A stretch of 64,000 nt of DNA, taken from assembly GCF_007005445.1 (NCBI RefSeq), contig NZ_CP041387.1, forward strand, positions 4,231,501 through 4,295,500, read 5' to 3'. Positions 56,422 through 64,000 of the stretch are shown here, one piece after another. The first letter of the stretch is position 1. The number at the start of each line of letters is the position of its first letter. Below the pieces are notes generated by a model. The model made no database searches and was not told the DNA's origin. It saw only the letters and a list, made by a program, of their open reading frames with translations. Origin of the DNA: Rhodopseudomonas palustris (GTDB lineage: Bacteria; Pseudomonadota; Alphaproteobacteria; Rhizobiales; Xanthobacteraceae). Made by a program: the position numbers and the translations under genes.

Positions 56422-57252
56422 CTACTCGCCGCTCTGAATCAGCGAGCCGTGCCGCCGGGCGCTATTGAGCATCGCCAGAAAGCTGACGAACGCGGCCGCG
56501 AACAGCACCACGTTGATCGCCAGCGCCCACAGCATCAGATCGGCGCGGAACTGCTGCTCGATCAGCAACGCCCGCATGCCTTCGAACACGTAGGTCGGCG
56601 GCAGCGTCCAGGCGACGAGTTGCAGCCAGTGCGGAAGCACCGAGACCGGATAGTACACGCAGGCGAGCGGCATCACGCCGAACATCAGGCTCCAGACGAT
56701 GCTCTCGGCGCCGAGGCCGTGGCGCAGCACCAGCCCGGAGACGAAGATGCCGAGCGCCCATGCGGTGAAGATCAGGTTGCAGAAGAACGCGCCGAGCGGC
56801 AGGCCGAACCCGAACAGATTGAAGTCGAACAAGATCATCGCCAGCAGCACCATCGGCACCACACCGATCGCGAGCCGGATCAGGCTCATGATCATCAGCG
56901 CGATCAGGAACTCGATCGGCTTCAGCGGGCTCATCATCAGGTTGCCGAGATTGCGCGCCCACATCTCTTCCAGGAACGAGATCGAAAATCCGAGCTGGCC
57001 GCGGAACAGGATGTCCCATAGAATCACCGCGCCGATCAGCGTGCCGCCGGCGCGGGCGAAGAAGCCGGCGTTCTGCGCCACGTAGCTCTGCAGGAAGCCC
57101 CAGGTGATCACCTGCAGCACCGGCCAGTACACCAGCTCGAACAGCCGCGGCCAGGACGACAGCAGCAGGTACCAATAGCGCAGCACCATCGCGCTGATCC
57201 GGTGCCAGGCGATGCCGTGACCGAGTTCTAGGCCGACGATCAAACTCCTCAT
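56422..57252 (-). CDS. ABC-2-type transporter permease
   Basis: A 276-residue protein with six predicted membrane helices and an ABC-2 permease pattern (WDILFRGQLGFSISFLEEMWARNLGNLMMSP in parts: WDILFRGQLGFSISFLEE, MWARNLGNLMMSP). Partner of the ATPase gene, with which it overlaps by four bases (ATGA). Export substrate unknown. Confidence 0.88.
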   Translation of the reverse strand: MRSLIVGLELGHGIAWHRISAMVLRYWYLLLSSWPRLFELVYWPVLQVITWGFLQSYVAQNAGFFARAGGTLIGAVILWDILFRGQLGFSISFLEEMWARNLGNLMMSPLKPIEFLIALMIMSLIRLAIGVVPMVLLAMILFDFNLFGFGLPLGAFFCNLIFTAWALGIFVSGLVLRHGLGAESIVWSLMFGVMPLACVYYPVSVLPHWLQLVAWTLPPTYVFEGMRALLIEQQFRADLMLWALAINVVLFAAAFVSFLAMLNSARRHGSLIQSGE

Positions 57253-58046
57253 GATTCAGCATCCCGTGCCCGGCCGCGGGCGACATCGAGAAACACCTCC
57301 TCGAGAGACTCGCGGTTGTAGCGCGCCATGATGGCGGCCGGAGTGTCGTCGTCCTCGATCCGGCCGCGCTTCATGATCACGACCCGGTCGCACATCCGTT
57401 CGACTTCGAGCATGTTGTGCGAGGCGAGCAGGATGCTGGCGCCGCGTCGCTTGCGGTAACGTTCCAGGTGCGACCTGATCCAATCCGCGGTGTCGGGATC
57501 GAGCGAGGCGGTCGGCTCGTCGAGCAACAACAATTCGGGGCGGTTGATCAGCGCCTTGGCCAGCGCGACGCGGGTCTTCTGGCCGGCCGACAGCTTGCCG
57601 GACGCCCGATCGAGAAAGTCGGTCAGATCGAGATCGGCGGCGAGCTCGGCGATTCTGCCCTGCAGGTCCGGCACCGCATACAGCCTGCCGAACACCGTGA
57701 GGTTCTGCCGCACCGTCAGCCGCGACGGCATATCGACATAGGGGCTCTCGAAATTGATCCGGCCGAGGACGTCGGCGCGCTGCTGCGGCATCGGATGGCC
57801 GAGAACGCTGATCCGCCCCGCAGTGGGCAGCACCAGCCCCATGATCATCGCGATCGTCGTGGTCTTGCCGGCGCCGTTGCCGCCGAGCAGCCCGGTGACG
57901 CTGCCGCGCGGCACCGCGAACGAGATGTCGTCGACGGCGCGGGCGGTCTTGTAGACCTTGACGAGATGCGAGACCTCGATCGCCGCGGACGCGGACGCTT
58001 GCATCGCCGGGACATCCGGCCGGTCGAGGCTGTCGATCACCGTCAT
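57249..58046 (-). CDS. ABC transporter ATP-binding protein
   Basis: A 265-residue ATPase: Walker A GGNGAGKTT, signature LSAGQKTRVALAKAL, Walker B LLLLDEPTASLD, H-loop SH. Works with the following permease as a two-gene ABC-2 exporter. ATG used gives MTVIDSLDRPD; an upstream ATG 12 codons earlier is also open. Confidence 0.92.
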   Translation of the reverse strand: MTVIDSLDRPDVPAMQASASAAIEVSHLVKVYKTARAVDDISFAVPRGSVTGLLGGNGAGKTTTIAMIMGLVLPTAGRISVLGHPMPQQRADVLGRINFESPYVDMPSRLTVRQNLTVFGRLYAVPDLQGRIAELAADLDLTDFLDRASGKLSAGQKTRVALAKALINRPELLLLDEPTASLDPDTADWIRSHLERYRKRRGASILLASHNMLEVERMCDRVVIMKRGRIEDDDTPAAIMARYNRESLEEVFLDVARGRARDAES

Positions 58047-58319
58047 GGGCGCCTGTTTGACGATTGCGGGGCGCAAGTGCAAGTGCGGGCCCGACTGGGA
58101 GCGCGGGCGCGGCTACGCGAACCTGATACCGGTTGGCCTGAAGAATCCCCATCAAACATCGGACAGATCGAGATCCGGCTGTTCTGCGCCCCGAATCGGA
58201 AATGCTCTAAAGTGCGAAACAGAACGCGAGCCACAGCGTGACCGTGGGCGCGTGGCCGGCGCAATCCGCCGCGGCCGGCCGAATTGTGATCTTCGGCGGC
58301 CGACGCTACTGTCCGGCGC

Positions 58320-59642
58320 ATGTCCGACGATCTGATTTCCGCCGACTTCCGCCATCCGCGCCGTCACGTCCGTCTCGATACCATCCTGCGGCTGCGCTGG
58401 CTTGCGGCACTCGGCCAGCTCGCCGCGATCTTCGTGGTTTCGGAAGGGCTCGGATTCGATTTCGCGGTGATGCCGTGCATCGTCATCATCGCGGCGTCCG
58501 GGCTGGTCAACCTGGCACTGCAGATCGCCTTCAACCCGATGCAGCGGATGGAGCCGATCTACGCGGCCCTGCTGCTCGCGCTCAATATCTCGGAACTGGC
58601 CGGACTGCTGTATTTCACCGGCGGGCTGCAGAATCCGTTCGCCTTCCTGTTCCTCGGGCCGGTGCTGATCAGTGCGACCGCGCTGCCGACGCGCATGACG
58701 ATCTCGCTCGGGATTTTTGCGACCGGCTGCGCGGCGTTTCTCGGCTACAGCCATCTGCCGCTGCCCTGGGCCGGCGACGAGCCGGTGGCGCTGCCGCAGA
58801 TCTATCTGGTCGGCGTCTGGCTTTCGATCCTACTCGCGATCGGCGTCACCAGCCTGTACACGTTCCAGGTCACCGAAGAGGCGCGCAAGCTCGCCGACGC
58901 GCTGTCCGCCGCCGAATTGGTGCTGGAACGCGAACAGCATCTGACCCAACTCGACGGCCTCGCCGCCGCCGCCGCCCACGAGCTCGGCACCCCGCTGTCG
59001 ACCATCTTCCTGATCTCGCGCGAATTGGAAAAGAGTGCCCCGCCGGAGATGGCCTCCGACCTGCGGACGCTGCGCGAGCAGGCCAAGCGCTGCCGCGAAA
59101 TCCTCGGCAAGATCGCCCAGCTCTCGTCGGCCGGGGCGCCGTTCGACCGCATGCCGCTGTCGACGCTGATCGAGGAGGCCGTCGCGCCGCATCGCGATTT
59201 CGGCATCGCGATCAAGATCCGGCTGGCCCAGCCGGGGGAGCCCGAGCCGGTGGTGATGCGCAATCCCGCGATCCTTTACGGCATCGGCAACATCCTGGAG
59301 AACGCGGTCGATTTTGCCCGCACCGCGGTCGAGGTGAACGCCTGGTGGAACGCCGACACCGTGCAGATCGTGATTTCCGACGACGGGCCGGGCATCAAGC
59401 CCGACGTTTTGCGCCGGATCGGCGAGCCGTATCTGTCGCGCCGCCGCAGCCCGGACGACCCCAACCGTGAGCGTTCCGGGCTCGGCCTCGGAGTGTTCAT
59501 CGCCCGCACGCTGCTGGAGCGAACCGGCGCCAAGGTCGAGTTTCGCAACAAGACTTTCCCCGACCATGGCGCCATCGTGCAACTGAGCTGGCCCAGGAAC
59601 CGCTTCGAGATGGTCGAAAATACCGAAAAGGCAGAGGGTTAG
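58320..59642 (+). CDS. regB: redox-sensing histidine kinase RegB (PrrB/ActS/RegS)
   Basis: A 440-residue membrane kinase with six N-terminal helices (about 25-185), the quinone-binding GGLQNPF (101-107), HisKA with His220 in AHELGTPLS and the redox-active Cys258 in the KRCREIL box, then HATPase_c (NILENAVDFA, DDGPGI, GLGLGVFIA). It senses the ubiquinone pool/redox state and controls photosynthesis, CO2 and N2 fixation through RegA, located 91 bp downstream. Confidence 0.95.
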   Translation: MSDDLISADFRHPRRHVRLDTILRLRWLAALGQLAAIFVVSEGLGFDFAVMPCIVIIAASGLVNLALQIAFNPMQRMEPIYAALLLALNISELAGLLYFTGGLQNPFAFLFLGPVLISATALPTRMTISLGIFATGCAAFLGYSHLPLPWAGDEPVALPQIYLVGVWLSILLAIGVTSLYTFQVTEEARKLADALSAAELVLEREQHLTQLDGLAAAAAHELGTPLSTIFLISRELEKSAPPEMASDLRTLREQAKRCREILGKIAQLSSAGAPFDRMPLSTLIEEAVAPHRDFGIAIKIRLAQPGEPEPVVMRNPAILYGIGNILENAVDFARTAVEVNAWWNADTVQIVISDDGPGIKPDVLRRIGEPYLSRRRSPDDPNRERSGLGLGVFIARTLLERTGAKVEFRNKTFPDHGAIVQLSWPRNRFEMVENTEKAEG

Positions 59643-59733
59643 GCCGGGGCGCGCGGTCCGGTCGCAGGTCACCTCCCTTGGCAGCACGGCGCCGCCTCCC
59701 CATATCTTGATGCACTCGACGAGGAGCCCCGCC

Positions 59734-60288
59734 GTGAACGTCATTCCCGAACTGACCGACCATACCGATCGCTCGCTGCTGATCGTGGAGGACGACAAGC
59801 CGTTTCTCGACCGCTTGGCGCGGGCGATGGAAACCCGCGGTTTTGCCGTCACGGCCTGCGACAGCGTCTCCAGCGGACTTGCCCAGATCGGCAAGGCGGC
59901 GCCGGCCTTCGCGGTGGTGGACCTGCGGCTCGGCGACGGCAACGGCCTCGACGTGGTCTCTGCGCTGAAGCGCGAGCGCCCGGATTGCCGCGCCATCGTG
60001 CTGACCGGCTACGGCAACATCGCCACGGCGGTGACGGCAGTAAAGATGGGTGCGGTCGACTATCTGTCGAAGCCGGCCGACGCCGACGACGTCGTTGCCG
60101 CGCTGCTGTCGACCGACAGCGAAAAATCCGAGCCGCCGCCGAACCCGATGTCGGCCGACCGCGTGCGCTGGGAGCACATCCAGCGCATCTATGAGATGTG
60201 CAACCGCAACGTCTCGGAGACTGCGCGCCGCCTCAACATGCACCGCCGCACCCTGCAGCGGATCCTCGCCAAGCGCGCCCCGCGGTAA
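59734..60288 (+). CDS. regA: response regulator RegA (PrrA/ActR/RegR)
   Basis: A 184-residue two-domain regulator: receiver with acidic pair Asp20-Asp21 and phosphoacceptor Asp63 (VVDLRLGDGNG), a Pro-rich linker (EPPPNPMS) and a Fis-like helix-turn-helix (NVSETARRLNMHRRTLQRIL). The GTG start is preceded by GAGGAG seven bases upstream and gives the family length; an in-frame ATG at 59710 is less well placed. A family-A repeat follows. Confidence 0.94.
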   Translation: MNVIPELTDHTDRSLLIVEDDKPFLDRLARAMETRGFAVTACDSVSSGLAQIGKAAPAFAVVDLRLGDGNGLDVVSALKRERPDCRAIVLTGYGNIATAVTAVKMGAVDYLSKPADADDVVAALLSTDSEKSEPPPNPMSADRVRWEHIQRIYEMCNRNVSETARRLNMHRRTLQRILAKRAPR

Positions 60289-60316
60289 GCACAGCTCTCC
60301 CTTCTGACTATCAGCG

Positions 60317-60414
60317 GTCATTCCGGGGCGCGAACGAAGTTCGCGAACTCGGAATCCGACACGCGAACAATCCATCGCGAGTCCGGGTCGCCGCTACGCG
60401 GCGCCCCGGACCGA
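60317..60414. repeat. family-A inverted repeat (copy 3), more diverged
   Basis: GGTCATTCCGGGGCGC at the left; GCGCCCCGGACCGAC at the right pairs with mismatches; inner GAACTCGGAATC and GAGTCCGGGTCGC pair partly. It touches the mmcB stop codon (60415-60417), between convergent regA and mmcB. Confidence 0.8.
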
Positions 60415-60894
60415 CTATCCTTCGGAAAATCCCTGCGGGTCGCCGAGGCGGCCGAGGCGCTGGGCGGCGGCAAGCGCGAAGCGCAGCAGCATCAGCTTCC
60501 GGGTGGCCGCCGGCAGCTTGTGTTCCGGCGCTTCGCAATGCAGGTGGGCGCCATAACCGTCGGCCACGATCAGCCCGGTATCGGCCGGAAAAATTTCGCA
60601 CGGCAGATCCTGGGTGAAGGCGAAGAACAGCCGGTCGCAATGCGCCCGGTAGTCGGGCCATTTGTGATCGGCCCGCAGATCCTCCACCGACGACTTGATC
60701 TCCACGATCCAGATCTCGCCGCGCTCGTTCAGCGCCACCAGATCGGCGCGCCGGCCGGATGGCAGCGGCAGTTCGCTGACGCAGGCGAAGCCGAGCGAAC
60801 GCAGCAGCCGCTGCGTGCCGCGCGCAATGTTCAGCGCGGTCTCCGACTGCCGCAAATCGCGCGGCAGAATCATTTGAACGGCATTCGTTTCCAT
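60415..60894 (-). CDS. mmcB: MmcB-family DNA repair protein
   Basis: A 159-residue DUF1052/MmcB protein with a PD-(D/E)XK-like fold: RRADLVALNERGEIWIVEIKSS holds the Asp and Glu-x-Lys. MmcB of Caulobacter is SOS-linked and helps tolerance of mitomycin C damage. ATG at 60894 preferred over a TTG three codons upstream. Confidence 0.88.
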   Translation of the reverse strand: METNAVQMILPRDLRQSETALNIARGTQRLLRSLGFACVSELPLPSGRRADLVALNERGEIWIVEIKSSVEDLRADHKWPDYRAHCDRLFFAFTQDLPCEIFPADTGLIVADGYGAHLHCEAPEHKLPAATRKLMLLRFALAAAQRLGRLGDPQGFSEG

Positions 60895-61045
60895 CGCGTC
60901 CAAGTCTAGCCGAAGTCGGAGCAGGTGCCCAAGCGGTCACGCGGTTCCGAGCGCGGCCGCAGAACCGTTGCGGGGGCACCTCGGTCGGGTGCCGCAAGGC
61001 GGAGCATTGAGCGTGGGCTTGGCGGGGGCGCCGGAGATCATCACG

Positions 61046-62164
61046 ATGAAACGTATCACCATCACAAGCGCGCTGGCTGTCGCCGCGCTGGCGCTTTCGC
61101 TCCCCCTCGCGCCGGCGGCGCATGCACGGCCGACCGTCGAAGTCGCCTTCGTGCTCGACACCACCGGCTCGATGAGCGGCCTGATCGAAGGCGCCAAGCG
61201 CAAGATCTGGTCGATCGCCACCGCGATCCTCGACGACAATCCCGACGCCGAAATCCGGATGGGGCTGGTCGCCTATCGGGACATCGGCGACGACTACGTG
61301 GTCCGCAGCGTCGATCTCACCACCGACATCCAGGATCTCTACGGTCAGCTCCTGCAACTGCAGGCGCGCGGCGGCGGCGACTGGCCGGAGAGCGTCAACG
61401 AGGCGCTCGATACCGCGATCAACAAGCTGCAGTGGCGGCAGGGCGGCGACAGCCGCCGCATCGTGTTCGTCGTCGGCGATGCGCCGCCGCACATGGATTA
61501 CGCGCAGGATACCAAGTATCCCGAGACCCTCGCGGTGGCGCGGCAGAAGGACATCATCGTCAACGCCGTGCAGGCCGGCAGCGCCCGCGATACTGCGCGA
61601 GTGTGGCACGAGATCGCCGAGGGCGGCCGCGGCCGTTACATCCCGATTCCGCAGGACGGCGGACAGGTGGTGGTGATCGAGACGCCTTACGACGACGACA
61701 TCATCATCCTGCAGAAGCAGATCAACGGCACGGTGATCCCCTACGGGCCGGCCCCGCTGCAGCGCCGCACCGAGGAGAAGACCGGGCAGCTCGCCAAGGT
61801 GGCTGCCTCGGCACCGGCGGCCGCATCGGACATGGCGAGCTACATCAACAAGCGCGCCCGCAATTCGTCCGAGGCGGTGACCGGCGGCGGTGATCTGGTC
61901 AGCGACGTGCTGGCCGGCCGGCAGAAGCTCGACCGGGTCAAGGACGAGGACCTGCCGCAGGAGCTGCGCGCGCTGCCGGCCGAGCAGCGCGCCGCCCGAC
62001 TGGAAGCGCAGATGATCGCGCGCAAGGCGCTCAACGACAGGCTCGCGGCGCTGGTGAAGCAGCGCGACACCTATCTGACCGCGCAGCGCGACAAACAGCC
62101 GAAGCCGGCCTCCTCGTTCGACCGCGAGGTCGAAGCGACCCTGAAGGCGCAGTTGAAACGGTAG
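61046..62164 (+). CDS. exported von Willebrand factor A-domain protein
   Basis: A 372-residue protein with a signal peptide (cleavage near AHA, about residue 27) and a VWA domain starting directly after it. The MIDAS motif is Asp38-x-Thr40-x-Ser42 (DTTGSMSG) rather than the strict DxSxS. C-terminal third is basic, Ala-rich and helical. Likely a periplasmic metal-dependent binding protein; partner unknown. Confidence 0.86.
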   Translation: MKRITITSALAVAALALSLPLAPAAHARPTVEVAFVLDTTGSMSGLIEGAKRKIWSIATAILDDNPDAEIRMGLVAYRDIGDDYVVRSVDLTTDIQDLYGQLLQLQARGGGDWPESVNEALDTAINKLQWRQGGDSRRIVFVVGDAPPHMDYAQDTKYPETLAVARQKDIIVNAVQAGSARDTARVWHEIAEGGRGRYIPIPQDGGQVVVIETPYDDDIIILQKQINGTVIPYGPAPLQRRTEEKTGQLAKVAASAPAAASDMASYINKRARNSSEAVTGGGDLVSDVLAGRQKLDRVKDEDLPQELRALPAEQRAARLEAQMIARKALNDRLAALVKQRDTYLTAQRDKQPKPASSFDREVEATLKAQLKR

Positions 62165-62232
62165 CGCCGACAACATCCGCGAGGGCGAACAGCGCTTTGA
62201 CTCGTCCTCGCGGACGCGGCATTGTCGAGGCC

Positions 62233-62901
62233 ATGAATACCCAGACCGAGAGCAAGGCGAAAGCCGGCGCCGCGATCATTCCCGTCACGCCGTTTCAGCA
62301 GAACTGCACGCTGCTGTGGTGCGACACCACCCGCAAGGCGGTGGTGGTCGACCCCGGCGGCGACGTCCCGGAGATCCTGGCCGCGATCGAAAACACCAAA
62401 GTCGCGGTCGAGGCGATCTGGCTGACCCACGGCCATATCGATCATGTCGGTGGCGCCGCAGACCTGCGCGACGCCCTCAAGGTCGAGATCATCGGGCCGC
62501 ACCGCGACGATCAGTTTCTGCTCGACAACGTCGTCAACTCCGGCCGCAGCTTCGGTATCGGCGGCGTGCGCGACGTCACCCCCGACCGCTGGCTCGACGA
62601 CGGCGACAGCGTCCGCGTCGGCGAGCTGACCTTCCAGATCTTGCACTGCCCGGGTCACTCGCCGGGCAGCGTGGTGTTCTTCAGCGAGGCGATGCGGTTC
62701 GCGCTGGTCGGCGACGTGCTGTTCGCCGGCTCGGTCGGCCGCACCGACCTGCCCGGCGGCAGCCACGCCACGCTGATCGACTCGATCACCCGGAAGCTGC
62801 TGCCGCTCGGCGATGACATCGGCTTCATCTGCGGGCACGGCCCCGGCTCCAGCTTCGGTCAGGAGCGGCTCACCAACCCGTTCCTGACCGGCGAAGCCTG
62901 A
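62233..62901 (+). CDS. MBL-fold hydrolase, YcbL/GloB-II-like
   Basis: A 222-residue hydrolase with THGHIDHVGGA, LHCPGHSPGS, GDVLFAGSVGRTDLPGG and a late CGHGPGS ligand. This matches the YcbL-like type II glyoxalase branch, which hydrolyses glutathione thioesters or related esters. ATG preferred over an upstream one because it matches family length. Confidence 0.88.
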   Translation: MNTQTESKAKAGAAIIPVTPFQQNCTLLWCDTTRKAVVVDPGGDVPEILAAIENTKVAVEAIWLTHGHIDHVGGAADLRDALKVEIIGPHRDDQFLLDNVVNSGRSFGIGGVRDVTPDRWLDDGDSVRVGELTFQILHCPGHSPGSVVFFSEAMRFALVGDVLFAGSVGRTDLPGGSHATLIDSITRKLLPLGDDIGFICGHGPGSSFGQERLTNPFLTGEA

Positions 62902-63135
62902 CCGCGCCTCCGCCTCACCTGCTCCGCCTTCGATCACCTGCCGGACCGCACGCCGCTCGGCGATGTGCCGCTCACCCATGGGCGGGCGGTGTCCTGATCA
63001 TTGCATTGAACCAATTGCTCTCTGATGCGTCCAATTTTCGGACAATACCTCGGAATCCTACGAGTGACATCTGGTTCCCTCGTTCTGATACCAGGATCGG
63101 CCGCGTAATGTGTGGGACCGGAGGCGTGATCAGAG

Positions 63136-64000
63136 ATGACAGTCGAGCTTCTCAACGAACCTCTCTCCCGTTACCCCGCATTCGACACCACTGATCCCGA
63201 AGAACTGAGACAGGCCCTGCAGGCCGTCTATGGAGCCCGGCTGGTGGACGCCCCGGCGGCGGCCGATTTTCAGGTTCGCAGCAACTTCGTTCAGCTCGAA
63301 GACGTCGCGCTCGGCTTCGGGGTCGGGATCGGCGCGATCACCGTGGAATTCCCTGAAGGCGAATGCGCGCGGCTGCAGATCGCGCTGGCCGGCCAGTTCG
63401 TCACCCGCAGTGGCGGATCGACCACCGCGATCAATGCCAGGCAGTCGGGCATCATCTCGCCGGGGCGGAGCGCCCGCACCGAGTATGGGCAGACCTACAA
63501 GTTCAGCCTGCTGCGCGTGCAGAGCAGCGCGCTCGAGCGCAAGCTGGGCTCGCTGCTCGGCTGCAAGCCGAAAGCCGCGCTGGAGTTCGAGCCGGCGGCG
63601 AACAACGAGGCGCCGCAGGTGGTCAATCTGCGGCGCCTGCTGTGTTTCCTGGCCAATCAGCTCAATTGCAGCCCGCTGCCGCACGTGGTGCTGGCGGAGC
63701 TGCAGGAGGCGATCACGCTGTTGTTTCTCAACGCTTTCCGGCACAATTACAGCCGGCAGCTTGAGCGGGAATCGCACGGCATCGCGCCCAAGCACGTCCG
63801 GCAGGTCGAGGAATACATCGAGGCCAACTGGATGCGGCCGATCACCATCGAGAAGCTGACGGCGCTCACCGGGATCAGCTCGCGGGGCATCTTCAAGGCG
63901 TTCCAGCGCAGCCGCGGCTACTCGCCGATGGCCTTCGCCAAGCGGGTTCGGCTGCAGCACGCCCACAATCTGCTGGCTGATGGTGCGGCCCCGACCACCG
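63136..64000 (+). CDS. AraC-family transcriptional regulator, 3' end beyond the window
   Basis: 288 codons are visible with no stop. The N-terminal part fits an AraC-binding-like domain (residues 30-200), and the C-terminal part begins the AraC helix-turn-helix repeat (ITIEKLTALTGISSRGIFKAF, in parts: ITIEKLTALTGISS, RGIFKAF; then SPMAFAKRVRLQHAHNLLAD). Target unknown. The 234 bp upstream (62902-63135) has no gene and includes a GTCC-AATTTTC-GGAC repeat. Confidence 0.85.
   Translation, partial: MTVELLNEPLSRYPAFDTTDPEELRQALQAVYGARLVDAPAAADFQVRSNFVQLEDVALGFGVGIGAITVEFPEGECARLQIALAGQFVTRSGGSTTAINARQSGIISPGRSARTEYGQTYKFSLLRVQSSALERKLGSLLGCKPKAALEFEPAANNEAPQVVNLRRLLCFLANQLNCSPLPHVVLAELQEAITLLFLNAFRHNYSRQLERESHGIAPKHVRQVEEYIEANWMRPITIEKLTALTGISSRGIFKAFQRSRGYSPMAFAKRVRLQHAHNLLADGAAPTT

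Noticed and set aside
58047..58319. RegA or FixK/FNR boxes in the regB upstream region
   Set aside because: No TTGAT-N4-ATCAA or other clear dyad match; GC-rich partial matches are expected by chance.

Overview
This looks like core chromosome of an alphaproteobacterium of the Rhodopseudomonas/Bradyrhizobium group, most likely Rhodopseudomonas palustris or a close relative. The evidence is the very high GC with strong third-position GC bias, a RegB/RegA redox two-component pair, the gene order lysC-ptsP-prfA-prmC-DUF4167 and ffs-dnaX-ybaB-recR, a PHA depolymerase, and several families of long palindromic intergenic repeats. This assignment rests on remembered family and synteny knowledge, not a database search. 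I see no phage, insertion sequence, transposase, CRISPR array, tRNA or rRNA.

Layout. 1-4.1 kb: end of dapD, dapE (lysine/peptidoglycan precursor), then the leftward def-fmt-truA translation group. 4.1-6.8 kb: rmuC and an AmpG-like permease. 6.9-10.6 kb (leftward): dnaX-ybaB-recR plus a small exported protein, preceded by the SRP RNA. 10.7-13 kb: a tight HIT-nudC-PfkB kinase operon. 13.2-14.4 kb: gloB and a DUF985 cupin; 14.5-15.3 kb a methyltransferase. 15.5-22.5 kb (leftward): lysC, ptsP (EI-Ntr), prfA, prmC, DUF4167. 22.7-30.5 kb: ubiG, an exported metallo-beta-lactamase-fold protein, two tail-to-tail EamA transporters, the overlapping comF/grxC/nitrilase/DUF1178 series, a NDUFAF5-like methyltransferase and mutT. 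30.6-36.4 kb: argJ, glnD, ctpA. 36.5-42.6 kb: aidB-like dehydrogenase divergent from a TetR regulator, an SDR coupled to a ChrA-type transporter, and an NDH-2. 42.9-48.2 kb: tex and a large hybrid histidine kinase. 48.2-54.6 kb: DUF1330, DUF1304, an orphan periplasmic binding protein, two small unknown proteins, PBP1A and a YgjP-type metallopeptidase. 55-58 kb: PHA depolymerase and an ABC-2 exporter. 58.3-60.3 kb: regB-regA. 60.4-64 kb: mmcB, an exported VWA protein, a YcbL-type hydrolase and an AraC regulator cut by the window end.

How the parts relate. Nitrogen signalling is represented twice: ptsP (entry to the nitrogen PTS) and glnD (PII uridylyltransferase). RegBA is the expected global switch between aerobic and photosynthetic/N2-fixing/CO2-fixing metabolism. 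Much of the rest is housekeeping (translation termination and start, replication, recombination, cell wall).

I did not find a convincing wholly new defence or biosynthetic system. The most unexplained material is non-coding: four families of long inverted repeats placed mostly between convergent genes but also inside operons, a 451-bp leader before the DUF4167 gene, a perfect 30-bp palindrome between ctpA and aidB, and a 14-bp tandem duplication before ubiG. Among proteins, the oddities are a DnaX lacking the usual zinc-binding cysteines, a HIT protein with Gln in place of the first triad His, and an exported MBL-fold protein with a non-canonical metal motif.
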